A stretch of 64,000 nt of DNA. It comes from Falsiroseomonas ponticola. Lineage in GTDB: Bacteria; Pseudomonadota; Alphaproteobacteria; Acetobacterales; Acetobacteraceae. The notes under the pieces were generated by a model that did not search any database, was not told where the DNA came from, and saw only the letters and a list, made by a program, of their open reading frames with translations. The stretch spans positions 434,001 through 498,000 of the forward strand of contig NZ_JAERQN010000003.1 in the NCBI RefSeq assembly GCF_016805305.1, read 5' to 3'. Below, one piece after another: positions 25,183 through 33,046 of this stretch (the stretch's first letter is position 1; each line of letters opens with the position of its first letter). Both the position numbers and the translations under genes were made by a program.

Positions 25183-26436
25183 TCAGACGCGCTCGATCTC
25201 GGCCCCCACCGCGCCCAGCTTCCGCTCGATCGATTCATAGCCGCGGTCGAGGTGATAGACGCGGTTGACGATCGTCTCCCCCTGCGCCGCCAGGCCGGCC
25301 AGCACCAGGCTGACGCTGGCGCGGAGATCCGTGGCCATCACCGGCGCGCCGCTCAGCTTCGGCACGCCGCGCACGATCGCGCTCTGGCCGTGATACTTGA
25401 TGCGGGCACCCATGCGCATGAGCTCCGGCACATGCATGAAGCGGTTCTCGAAGATCGTCTCCGTGATCATCGAGGCACCCTCCGCCACGCACATCAGCGC
25501 CATGAACTGCGCCTGCATGTCGGTGGCGAAGCCGGGGAAGGGCTCCGTCATCACATCCGCGCCGCGCAGCCCGTTGAGGCGCGTGACGCGGAGCCCGCCA
25601 TGCTCCTCCGCAACATCGACGCCGGCCTCCCGCATCACGCGGACCACGGCGCCGAGATCGACCATCCGCGCGCCCTCCAGGAACACGGAACCGCCCGTGA
25701 TGGCGGCGGCGCAGGCATAGGTGCCGGCCTCGATCCGGTCCGGGATGATGGGATGGGTCGCGGCACCCAGGCTCTTCACGCCCTCGATCACCAGGCGATC
25801 GGTGCCGATGCCCTCGATCCGCGCGCCCATGCGCATCAGGCACATGGCCAGGTCGCCGATCTCCGGCTCCCGCGCCGCATTCACCAGCTCCGTCACGCCA
25901 TCGGCCAGGCAGGCGGCCATCAGCAGGTTCTCGGTCGCGCCCACGCTGACCTGGGGGAAGATGATGCGCGCCCCCTTCAGCCCCTGCGGCGCCTTGGCAT
26001 GCATGTACCCGCCTTCGAGGTCGAAGACGGCGCCCATCTGCTCCAGCCCCTTGATGTGCAGATCGACCGGCCGCGTGCCGATGGCACAGCCGCCCGGCAG
26101 GCTCACCCGCGCCTCCCCGAACCGCGCCACCAGCGGGCCCATCACCAGCACGCTCGCGCGCATCTTGCGCACGAGGTCATAGGGCGCCTCCAGGTTGCTG
26201 GCGGCACCCGACATGGTCAGCGTCCGCGCCGCCCGGTCATGCACCACCGTCAGCCCATGCTGCACCAGCAGATGCCGCATGGTCGCGATGTCCGCGAGAT
26301 CCGGCGCATTCTCCAGCACCAGCGGCCCGTCACTCAGCAACCCCGCCGCCATCAGGGGCAGCGTAGCGTTCTTGGCCCCCCCGATCGGAATGGACCCCTT
26401 GAGCGGCCTGCCCCCGCGAATGCGAATACGGTCCAT
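25183..26436 (-). CDS. murA: UDP-N-acetylglucosamine 1-carboxyvinyltransferase
   Basis: This 417-residue enzyme adds enolpyruvate from PEP to UDP-GlcNAc, the first committed step of peptidoglycan synthesis. [19 protein letters not shown] at residues 16-34 and the fosfomycin-target loop [17 protein letters not shown] are intact, with the catalytic Cys present. Its length matches the family. The upstream 263 bases carry several strong hairpins, but any promoter must lie there since no co-directional gene is closer than dcd. Confidence 0.97.
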   Translation of the reverse strand: MDRIRIRGGRPLKGSIPIGGAKNATLPLMAAGLLSDGPLVLENAPDLADIATMRHLLVQHGLTVVHDRAARTLTMSGAASNLEAPYDLVRKMRASVLVMGPLVARFGEARVSLPGGCAIGTRPVDLHIKGLEQMGAVFDLEGGYMHAKAPQGLKGARIIFPQVSVGATENLLMAACLADGVTELVNAAREPEIGDLAMCLMRMGARIEGIGTDRLVIEGVKSLGAATHPIIPDRIEAGTYACAAAITGGSVFLEGARMVDLGAVVRVMREAGVDVAEEHGGLRVTRLNGLRGADVMTEPFPGFATDMQAQFMALMCVAEGASMITETIFENRFMHVPELMRMGARIKYHGQSAIVRGVPKLSGAPVMATDLRASVSLVLAGLAAQGETIVNRVYHLDRGYESIERKLGAVGAEIERV

Positions 26437-26478
26437 GGCGCGTGGCCTCCGACTCTAGAGTGTGGCTCGGGTGAGTTG

Positions 26479-26528
26479 CGAGGGGCGCTGCCCCTCGCGC
26501 TCCCCGCCGAGGGGCAGCGGCCCCTCGG
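26479..26528. repeat. Two adjacent GC-rich hairpins upstream of murA
   Basis: CGAGGGGC (26479-26486)/GCCCCTCG (26490-26497) is followed by CCGAGGGGC (26507-26515)/GCCCCTCGG (26520-26528). Both stems are perfect with loops of 3-4 bases, and the two share the GAGGGGC motif, so they look like duplicated elements. Confidence 0.75.
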
Positions 26529-26538
26529 AACCCATGAG

Positions 26539-26615
26539 ATCGGTGGATGAAGGGAGGGGCCTGGAGCGACCGCTTGTTCGAAGCGCGCTCCGTGCCCCTC
26601 CCTTCATCCACCGAT
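26539..26615. repeat. 77-bp perfect inverted repeat with nested stem
   Basis: Arms of 21 bases (26539-26559 and 26595-26615; the left arm begins ATCGGTGGATGAAGGG) are perfectly complementary. The 35-base middle folds again through GGAGCG/CGCTCC and CGCTT/AAGCG around TTCG. The combined structure could span most of the 77 bases. It lies between dcd and murA and encodes nothing convincing. It could be a miniature mobile element remnant, a processed RNA structure, or a strong barrier to transcription. Confidence 0.8.
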
Positions 26616-26626
26616 AACCTCGCGGT

Positions 26627-26678
26627 CCAGGGTCCCGCTGGACCCTGGTGGGGGGTGCCGGGGGGCAAAGCCCCCTGG
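26627..26678. repeat. Tandem hairpins, REP-like element copy 2
   Basis: CCAGGGTCC (26627-26635)/GGACCCTGG (26640-26648) is followed by CCGGGGGGC (26658-26666)/GCCCCCTGG (26670-26678), the latter with one G-U pair. The order, spacing and core sequences mirror the element at 1165-1220. Confidence 0.72.
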
Positions 26679-26699
26679 CAAGGCCCCCCGCGCCACGCC

Positions 26700-27254
26700 T
26701 CAGAGCCGTGGCAGCGACACGCCGCGTTGGCGCATGTATTTGCCTTGGCGGTCGGCGTAGCTGGTTTCGGGGGCGCCGGCGCCTTGCAGGAACAGGAACT
26801 GGCAGATGCCTTCATTCGCGTAGATGCGGGCGGGCAGGGGGGTGGTGTTGCTGATCTCGATCGTGACCTGGCCTTCCCATTCGGGTTCGAGCGGGGTGAC
26901 GTTCACGATGAGGCCGCAGCGCGCATAGGTGGATTTGCCGAGGCAGATGACCAGCACGTCGCGCGGGATGCGGAAGTATTCGATGGTGTGGCACAGGACG
27001 AAGCTGTTGGGCGGGATGATGCAGGTCTCCCCGCGCCGGGTCACGAACCCCTGGTCCGAGAAGACCTTGGGATCGACGATCGCGTTGTCCACATTGGTGA
27101 AGATCTTGAATTCATCGGCCAGCCGCGCGTCGTAGCCGTAGGAGGAGAGGCCGTAGCTGATCACGCCCTCCCGTCGCTGGCTTTCGACGAAGGGTTCGAT
27201 CATGGCCTTGTCCTGGGCCATCTGGCGGATCCAGGTGTCGGGCATGATGGGCAT
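26700..27254 (-). CDS. dcd: dCTP deaminase
   Basis: This 184-residue homotrimeric enzyme deaminates dCTP to dUTP for thymidylate synthesis. Conserved features include [16 protein letters not shown], the KSTYARCGL nucleotide loop, and [19 protein letters not shown] with the catalytic Glu. Its length is typical. ATG codons at 27254 and 27245 are both possible starts; the longer is given. It stands 60 bases downstream of a small Lys/Arg-rich gene, and its 3' side runs into the hairpin-rich region before murA. Confidence 0.96.
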   Translation of the reverse strand: MPIMPDTWIRQMAQDKAMIEPFVESQRREGVISYGLSSYGYDARLADEFKIFTNVDNAIVDPKVFSDQGFVTRRGETCIIPPNSFVLCHTIEYFRIPRDVLVICLGKSTYARCGLIVNVTPLEPEWEGQVTIEISNTTPLPARIYANEGICQFLFLQGAGAPETSYADRQGKYMRQRGVSLPRL

Positions 27255-27314
27255 GGGGTGGGGCGGGCTCCAGCGCGTCGGGGCGGAGGGGTTACCCCAG
27301 CCGGGCCGGGGGGG

Positions 27315-27491
27315 CTAGCCCTTTGCGTCGTCCCCCGGGGGTGGCGGGGCTGCGGCGGGGGGTGGCGGGTCCTCCGCCCGGGCGCGGGCCTGGGCTTTCC
27401 GCTTGCGGAGATTCTCCCGCAGGGCGGCGGCCAGGCGGGCTTCGCGCTCGGCCTTGCTGCCGGGGGCGGGGGGTGGGGGCTTCGCGGCCAT
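27315..27491 (-). CDS. 58-residue basic helical peptide
   Basis: The ATG at 27491 opens a 58-codon frame ending at TAG. It has a Pro-rich start, then an amphipathic, strongly basic helix (SKAEREARLAAALRENLRKR and on to KAQARARAEDPP), then a Pro/Ala tail. Short proteins with an RxRLAxALRxNLxxRK core are common and conserved in alphaproteobacteria, usually with no assigned role. Its ATG overlaps the TGA of the TctC-like gene (TGATGG), so it is translationally coupled to it. RNA or DNA binding is conceivable but not shown. Confidence 0.75.
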   Translation of the reverse strand: MAAKPPPPAPGSKAEREARLAAALRENLRKRKAQARARAEDPPPPAAAPPPPGDDAKG

Positions 27492-28453
27492 CAATCCGCG
27501 CGGATATTGGCGGCCCGGACCACGGCGGCCCAGCGCGCGACCTCGGCGGCGATGAAGGCCGTGTATTCGGGGGCGGAGAGGCGGCGGGGGGTGGCGCCGG
27601 TCTCGACCAGGCGGGGCGCGATCTCGGGGGTCGCGAGGCCGGTCAGCACCTCGGCATTGAGGCGGGTCACGATCGCCTCCGGCGTGCCGGCGGGGGCGGA
27701 GAGGCCGAACCAGGTGGAGGCGACCAGGTCGGGGTGGCCGAGTTCCTTGAAGGTCGGCAGGTCCGGCCAGCCTTCCACGCGGCTGTCCGCGGTGACGGCC
27801 AGCAGGCGGAAGCGGTCATTGCGCCCGGCCTCCACCAGGGTGGTGATCATGGCGTCCACCGCGTTGGCCATCAGGTCGTTCATCATGGGCCCGCTGCCGC
27901 GATAGGGGACGTGGGTGGTCTCGATCCCCGCGGAGCGCTGCAGGATGGCCTGCTTGGCGTGGGAGGAGGTGCCGTTGCCCGGCGATCCGATGGTCATGCC
28001 GGGCCGCGCCTTCGCCGCCGCCACGAACTGCTCGAAGGTCCGGATGGGGGAGGAGGCGCTGACGGCGAGCACCGAGGGGATTTCCGCCATCACGGCGATA
28101 TGGGCGAAGTCCCGGACGGAATCGTAGGGCATGGAGCGATAGACGCTGGGCCCGACTCCGAAGCTCGCGATGTTGGAGACGACGAGGGTGTGGCCGTCCG
28201 GCGCGCTTTTCGCGACGAAGTCGGAGCCTACGGTGCCGCCGGCGCCGGCGCGGTTCTCGATCACGAAGGGCTGGCCGAGCACGGAAGCCAGGCGCTGGCT
28301 GACCAGGCGGGCGATGAAATCCGTGGTGCCGCCGGGCGGGAAGGGGACGACGACGCGCACCGGCCGGCTGGGGTAGCCTGCCTGCGCATGGGCCAGGCCC
28401 GGCAGGGCCAGCGGGGCCAGCGGCAGCAGGGCGAGCAGGTCGCGACGGCGCAT
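27491..28453 (-). CDS. Tripartite tricarboxylate transporter substrate-binding protein (Bug/TctC family)
   Basis: This 320-residue periplasmic binding protein has a signal (residues 1-24, MRRRDLLALLPLAPLALPGL...AHAQ), then YPSRPVRVVVPFPPGGTTDF, the family's opening strand and ligand loop. Genes of this family are numerous in such genomes and often lack their own TctAB membrane partners; none is seen here. It is divergent from an FAD monooxygenase, so the pair may share a promoter and a substrate such as an aromatic or dicarboxylic acid, but that is an inference. Confidence 0.93.
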   Translation of the reverse strand: MRRRDLLALLPLAPLALPGLAHAQAGYPSRPVRVVVPFPPGGTTDFIARLVSQRLASVLGQPFVIENRAGAGGTVGSDFVAKSAPDGHTLVVSNIASFGVGPSVYRSMPYDSVRDFAHIAVMAEIPSVLAVSASSPIRTFEQFVAAAKARPGMTIGSPGNGTSSHAKQAILQRSAGIETTHVPYRGSGPMMNDLMANAVDAMITTLVEAGRNDRFRLLAVTADSRVEGWPDLPTFKELGHPDLVASTWFGLSAPAGTPEAIVTRLNAEVLTGLATPEIAPRLVETGATPRRLSAPEYTAFIAAEVARWAAVVRAANIRAD

Positions 28454-28521
28454 GAGGGGGGTCCCGTTCCCGATTCCGGCGCGGAGCCTATAGCATGGCG
28501 GCCGCAGCGCGGAGGGGCGGG

Positions 28522-30150
28522 ATGGCGCCGGTCTTGATCGTGGGGGGTGGGCCGGTGGGGCTCTGCCTCGGCATCGCCCTGGCGCGGGCCGGTATCGCCG
28601 CGGTGCTGGTGGAGGAGCGGGAGGGTCCGACGCCGCACCCCAAGGCGACGCTGCTCGGCGCGCGGTCCATGGAGCATTTCCGCGCCTGGGACCGGCTGGA
28701 CCTGAAGGTGGCGGAGGCCGCGATGCGGCAGGAGGAGGACTATTTCATCCTCTTCTGCGACCGGCTGGCGGGGCATGAGCTGCACCGGTTCCGATCCCCG
28801 GGGCTGGAGGCGGTGCGGCGGCGGGCGCCGGAGGCGGTGGCGCGGTTCCGGGAGCTGGCCTGGTCCCCCTGGGGCAAGACGCAGATCGGCCAGCAGGCGC
28901 TGGAGCCGGTGCTGCTGGCGGAGGCGCGGCGGCAGCCGCTGCTGGAACTGCGCCATGGCTGGCGGCAGGTGGATTTCGCGCAGGACGGGGACGGCGTCAC
29001 TGCACAGGTGGAGCAGGTGGCGACCGGGCGGCGGGAGAGCTTGGCGGCGCGCTGGATGGTCGCCTGCGATGGCGGGGGCAGCGCGGTGCGGCGCAGGCTC
29101 GGCATCCGCATGGGCGGGCGCGGGCGGATGCGCAGCAATGTCAGCTACCTCTTCCGCTCGCCGGATTTCCTGGCCGCGCATGGGAAGGGGCTGGCGAACC
29201 TCTATTTCTGCCTGGCGCCGGATGCCTTCGGCGTCTTTACCGCCATCGACGGGCACAGCACCTGGAACTACCAGCATTACTGGGCGGACCCGACGCGGGA
29301 TGCGGGCCAGGATGATCCGGCGGCGGTGCTGCATCGCGCGATGGGCAAGCCCTTCGCCTTCGAGCTGCTGGCGACGACCCATTGGCACCACCACCAATCG
29401 GTCGCGCATCGCTGGCGGGATGGGCGCGTCTTCCTGGCGGGCGATGCCGCGCACCTCTTCGTCCCGACCGGCGGCGTCGGCATGAACACGGGCATTGGCG
29501 ATGCGGTGGACCTGGCCTGGAAGATCGCGGCGGTGGAGCAGGGCTGGGGCGGGGAGGGCTTGGTCGACAGCTATGAGGCCGAGCGCAAGCCCGTGGCCTG
29601 GCGCAACAGCGTCATCAGCGCCAACAACTCCGACCGCATCGACATGGTGATGGGGGAGGTGGCGCCGGATATCGCGACGTCGGAGGCGGCGCGGGAGGCG
29701 CTGCGGCAGCGCATCCTCTGGATGGCGAAGCAGTTCAACAGCGCGGGCACGCATCTGGGGTATCGCTATGCCGACAGCCCCATCGTGGTGCCGGATGGCA
29801 CGCCGGAGCCGCCGGATGATCCGGGGCAGGTGGTGCCCGGCACCTGGCCGGGCAGCCGCTTCCCGCATGGCTGGCTGGCGGATGGGACGAGCACGCTGGA
29901 CCTGGCGGATCGCGGCGGCTTCACGCTGCTGGCGGCGCCGGGGGCCGCCGCGCCCGGGCTGGCGGCGGCGATCCGCGCGGCGGGAATTCCGCTGACGGAG
30001 CGTGCGGTGGCCGATCCCGTCGCGGTGGACCTGATGCAGCGCCCCCTGGTGCTGCTGCGCCCGGACGGGCATGTCGCCTGGCGCGGCGAGGCGGACCCGG
30101 AGGGGGCCGCGGCGATCGCCGCACGCATTCGTGGAGGGGTAGCGGCATGA
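28522..30150 (+). CDS. FAD-dependent aromatic-ring monooxygenase (PHBH family)
   Basis: This is a 542-residue class A flavin monooxygenase. The FAD motif VLIVGGGPVGLCLGIALARAG is at residues 4-24, followed by the DG motif WMVACDGGGSAVRR and the GD motif GRVFLAGDAAHLFVPTGGVG. The C-terminal part is a thioredoxin-like domain ending VLLRPDGHVAWRG, typical of phenol-type hydroxylases. I choose the ATG at 28522 with GGAGGGG ahead; an ATG at 28495 is also possible. Its stop overlaps the next gene, an Asp/Glu-racemase-family enzyme, suggesting a short aromatic degradation operon. Confidence 0.92.
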   Translation: MAPVLIVGGGPVGLCLGIALARAGIAAVLVEEREGPTPHPKATLLGARSMEHFRAWDRLDLKVAEAAMRQEEDYFILFCDRLAGHELHRFRSPGLEAVRRRAPEAVARFRELAWSPWGKTQIGQQALEPVLLAEARRQPLLELRHGWRQVDFAQDGDGVTAQVEQVATGRRESLAARWMVACDGGGSAVRRRLGIRMGGRGRMRSNVSYLFRSPDFLAAHGKGLANLYFCLAPDAFGVFTAIDGHSTWNYQHYWADPTRDAGQDDPAAVLHRAMGKPFAFELLATTHWHHHQSVAHRWRDGRVFLAGDAAHLFVPTGGVGMNTGIGDAVDLAWKIAAVEQGWGGEGLVDSYEAERKPVAWRNSVISANNSDRIDMVMGEVAPDIATSEAAREALRQRILWMAKQFNSAGTHLGYRYADSPIVVPDGTPEPPDDPGQVVPGTWPGSRFPHGWLADGTSTLDLADRGGFTLLAAPGAAAPGLAAAIRAAGIPLTERAVADPVAVDLMQRPLVLLRPDGHVAWRGEADPEGAAAIAARIRGGVAA

Positions 30151-30917
30151 CGGTGGAATATGCGCCGAAGGGGCTGATCGGTGTGCTGACGCCGCAGGCG
30201 AACACCACGGTGGAGCCGGAATTCGCCATGCTCTGGCCGGCCGGCATCGCCATGCTGAATGCGCGCCTGACCAGCCCCAAGGACACCATCGTGGCGCGCC
30301 TGCTGGACTATCTGCGGGACCTGCCGGGCTCGGCCGCGCAATTCGCCAATGCGCCGATCGACGCCATCGCCTTCGCCTGCACCGGCGCCAGCTACTACGC
30401 CGGCGTGGAGGAGGAGGATGCGCTGGTGGCGCGGATGGAGGATCGGCTCGGCATTCCCGTCATCACCGCCGCGACCGCGGTGCGCGACGCCTTCCTTGCG
30501 GTGGGGGCGGAGCGGATCGGCCTCGTCTCGCCCTATCCTGATGACCTGACGGATGCCGCGACGGGATACTGGCGCGCGCGGGGCTTCGATGTGGTCGATG
30601 TCTCCCGCGGTGCGATGCAGGATGGCGCCTTCCACCCGATCTACGCCATGAACGCCGCCGGCGCCGCGGCGGCGTTGGCAGCACTTCCGGCGGGGCGTGC
30701 GCAGGCGGTGGCGATGCTGGGCACCGGGATGCCGACGCTGGGCGCCATATTGGAGAAACCCTTTGTGGGGGAGGCGCCGGTGACCTCCTGCATGCATGCG
30801 CTGGCCTGGCGCTGCGTGCGGGCGGTGACGAAGCAGGCGCCGGATGCGGAAAGCCTGCTGGCCTGGGTGCGCGGCGCGGATTGGGGCGCGCGGTACCGGG
30901 AGCGCATGGGCGCGTGA
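30147..30917 (+). CDS. Asp/Glu-racemase-superfamily enzyme (maleate isomerase/arylmalonate decarboxylase-like)
   Basis: In this 256-residue protein, Cys78 (AIAFACTGASYY) matches the first catalytic Cys of the family. At the position of the second Cys the sequence is AMLGTGMPTLGA, with no Cys, so only one of the pair is kept. The end has SCMHALAWR where relatives have an SSNQALLWH-like motif. Known relatives isomerise maleate to fumarate or decarboxylate arylmalonates. It overlaps the monooxygenase by four bases and the following binding-protein gene by a GTGA, so the three form an operon probably devoted to breakdown of one organic acid. Confidence 0.87.
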   Translation: MTVEYAPKGLIGVLTPQANTTVEPEFAMLWPAGIAMLNARLTSPKDTIVARLLDYLRDLPGSAAQFANAPIDAIAFACTGASYYAGVEEEDALVARMEDRLGIPVITAATAVRDAFLAVGAERIGLVSPYPDDLTDAATGYWRARGFDVVDVSRGAMQDGAFHPIYAMNAAGAAAALAALPAGRAQAVAMLGTGMPTLGAILEKPFVGEAPVTSCMHALAWRCVRAVTKQAPDAESLLAWVRGADWGARYRERMGA

Positions 30918-32104
30918 GGCGCCGCGCCTTCCTGCCCGCGCTGCCCGCGCTTCCCGCGCTGCTGGCGCGGCCGCTGCGGGCGCAGGCGGATCGGGTGGTG
31001 ATGCTGGGCGATGCGGCGACGCAGGCCATGCTGTCCGGGGGGCCGGGCGGCATGGTGGCGGGCGATGGCATCGTCTGGACGATCTCCGACACGCCGCATG
31101 AGCGCGCGCTGCGCGATGCCGGGCTGGCGCAGGGCAGCTACGACCTGGCGCTGCTGCCGCATCACCTGGTGACGCCCCGCGTCGCGACGCTGTTCCTGCC
31201 GCTGGAGGAAGCGGTGGAGGACATCCCGCCCGCCTTCCGCCGCGCCTTCACGCTGGATGGGCGGCTCTACGGCCTGCCCTTCGCGCAGGTGACGCAGGCG
31301 CTGTTCCGCAACACCGCCATCGCGCGGGACGCGCCGGCGCCCGGCACGGCCGCTGCCATGCTGGCGGCCTGCCGCGCGGCCGCCGGGCGGCGGCCGGATG
31401 GATCGGCCGTGGCGGGGCTGGTGGCGGATGGGCCGGGACTCGCCATCGACCTCGCGCGGCTCTGGGATGGGGATGTGCTGGATGCGGCGCTGGCGCTGCG
31501 GGTGACGGAGCCCGCCATGCTGCGGGGGCTGGAGGCGCTGTCGGCCCTGTTCGCGGAGGGCGCGCTGCCCCGCACCCTGCCGCGCTTCACGCCCGCCGAT
31601 GCGCTGCGGGACATGCAGGCGGGGCGCGGCGCCTTCGCGCTGGCGCCCTTCCTGCGCCACGGGCTGCTGAACCGCCCCGGCGCCAGCCGCGATGCCGGGC
31701 GGATCGAGGTTTCCGCCGTGCCGGGGGTGGAGGGCCAGGCGGCGCCGGTGACGGTGGCGCTGCGCGCGCTGGTCATCCCGCGCAACGCGGCGAACCCGGA
31801 TGGCGCGCGGCGCGCCCTGGGCCGGCTGGGCGGGGTGGAGGCGGCGGTGCGCGCGGGGCTGAACGGCAATGGCCCCACGCGGCTGGCGGCGCTGGCGGAC
31901 CCGCGCTACCGCGCCGCGGTGCCCTGGGCGGCGGCGGAGGAAGCGGCGGTGCGCGTCGCCCGCCCGGCCCTGCCGCCCTTCGCCCAGGCCGCGCGGGCGG
32001 AGGCGATCATCCGCGCGGAGGTGGAGGCGATGCTGGTGCGGCCGCGCACCGCCGCGGAGACGGCGGAGCGGCTGGCCTTCCGCCTGCGGCCGCTCCTCGC
32101 GTAA
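30914..32104 (+). CDS. Extracellular solute-binding protein (ABC transporter type 1 family)
   Basis: This 396-residue protein has a short Arg-rich, Tat-like or Sec leader (MRRRAFLPALPALPALLARP, cut near RAQA), followed by a two-lobed binding fold: FTLDGRLYGLPFAQVTQALF is the characteristic cleft segment of family 1 sugar or organic-acid binding proteins. The GTG at 30914 overlaps the preceding TGA; an upstream ATG at 30881 exists in a different context and would lengthen the leader. No permease genes follow, so it would have to serve an unlinked transporter. Confidence 0.82.
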   Translation: MRRRAFLPALPALPALLARPLRAQADRVVMLGDAATQAMLSGGPGGMVAGDGIVWTISDTPHERALRDAGLAQGSYDLALLPHHLVTPRVATLFLPLEEAVEDIPPAFRRAFTLDGRLYGLPFAQVTQALFRNTAIARDAPAPGTAAAMLAACRAAAGRRPDGSAVAGLVADGPGLAIDLARLWDGDVLDAALALRVTEPAMLRGLEALSALFAEGALPRTLPRFTPADALRDMQAGRGAFALAPFLRHGLLNRPGASRDAGRIEVSAVPGVEGQAAPVTVALRALVIPRNAANPDGARRALGRLGGVEAAVRAGLNGNGPTRLAALADPRYRAAVPWAAAEEAAVRVARPALPPFAQAARAEAIIRAEVEAMLVRPRTAAETAERLAFRLRPLLA

Positions 32105-32169
32105 CGCTTCCGAACTTCCGCGTCGCGGCCTGCGTTCCCGCGGGACCTGCAACCGGAGGAAACCACGCC

Positions 32170-32280
32170 ATGAGCGACCGTCATCCCCAGGGGCCGGCCA
32201 TGCCCTTCACCTTCCCGCTCGTCGCCGGCAGCGCGATCGTCGCCGTGCTGATCATGTACCTGCTGGAGAAGTCGCTGTAG
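32170..32280 (+). CDS. 36-residue membrane peptide
   Basis: A strong GGAGGAAA (32155-32162) is correctly spaced before an ATG that opens MSDRHPQGPAMPFTFPLVAG, then a helix (SAIVAVLIMYLLEKSL) ending in TAG. One transmembrane segment spans about residues 14-32, with a short polar N-terminus. The ribosome site and clean topology support expression. Its last 29 bases overlap, tail to tail, the convergent alpha/beta hydrolase gene. I do not recognise the family. Confidence 0.7.
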   Translation: MSDRHPQGPAMPFTFPLVAGSAIVAVLIMYLLEKSL

Positions 32281-33046
32281 CGCGCGCGAGGAAATCCAGC
32301 ACCATCGCGTTGAAGGCCGCCGGCGCTTCCCAGTTGATGGCGTGCCCGGCCTCCGCGATCACCTGGAATTCGTGGCGCCGCAGGTTGGAGGCCCAGAGCT
32401 GCATCAGCCGCGGCGGCGCGTAGAGATCCGCGCCACCGGCGATCACCAGCGCGGGCACGCCGATGGCCGCGACCTTGGCGAAGCTGTTCGGCGTGCGGAG
32501 CGGCTGCGCCACGCCATCGGCGCGCATGGCATGGCGGTCGATCTCGATCCAGCGCGCCAGGCCCGCGGGTTCGAAGCCGCGATAGCTGGGGCCGAGTTCG
32601 CGCATCTCGCTCGGCAGCGCCTTGAAGGCAGGCGTCGCGATGCGGCTGTAGGGTTCCGTGATGGCGGGGTCGATGAACTGGCCGTAGCTGGCCCCGACGA
32701 TGAGGGAGCGCAGCCGGTCGCCGCGCCAGGCCGCATAGTCCAGCGCCGCGAAGCCGCCGCCGGCCACGCCGAGGAGGTGGAAGCGCGGCAGGGCGAGGTG
32801 CGTGGCCAGCGCGTCCAGATCCTCCGCGATGCAGCCGGGCTGCGGGCCGGTATCGGGGCGCGGCACGCTGCGCGCCCAGCCGCGGCGGTCGAAGGCGATG
32901 ACGCGGTAGCCGGCCTCGGCGAAGGGGCCGAACTGATGGGCCCAGCTATCGGCATTGCCGGTATTGGCGTGCAGCAGCACCAGCGGCGCGCCATCGCCGC
33001 CGCTGTCGGTGTAGAAAAGATCGACGCCCGGGAGGGAGGCGATCAT
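32252..33046 (-). CDS. Alpha/beta-hydrolase-fold protein with Ser-to-Ala at the nucleophile
   Basis: This 264-residue protein has the full alpha/beta hydrolase layout: VLLHANTGNADSW (oxyanion loop), FDRRGWARS, a nucleophile elbow, IAGGADLYAP (acid) and EAGHAINWEAP (His). The elbow reads LLGVAGGGFAA, so residue 95 is Ala where the family has Ser, Asp or Cys. It therefore may not hydrolyse esters. The ATG at 33046 overlaps the stop of the upstream intact hydrolase gene (ATGA), and that gene is coupled to an acyl-CoA dehydrogenase, giving a three-gene operon. It may be a regulatory partner or use a non-hydrolytic reaction. Confidence 0.88.
   Translation of the reverse strand: MIASLPGVDLFYTDSGGDGAPLVLLHANTGNADSWAHQFGPFAEAGYRVIAFDRRGWARSVPRPDTGPQPGCIAEDLDALATHLALPRFHLLGVAGGGFAALDYAAWRGDRLRSLIVGASYGQFIDPAITEPYSRIATPAFKALPSEMRELGPSYRGFEPAGLARWIEIDRHAMRADGVAQPLRTPNSFAKVAAIGVPALVIAGGADLYAPPRLMQLWASNLRRHEFQVIAEAGHAINWEAPAAFNAMVLDFLARATATSPAGT

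Noticed and set aside
26547-27905. Plus-strand frame beginning inside the hairpin region and crossing dcd
   Set aside because: Its start lies within the left arm of the inverted repeat and it runs antisense to dcd, a conserved gene.
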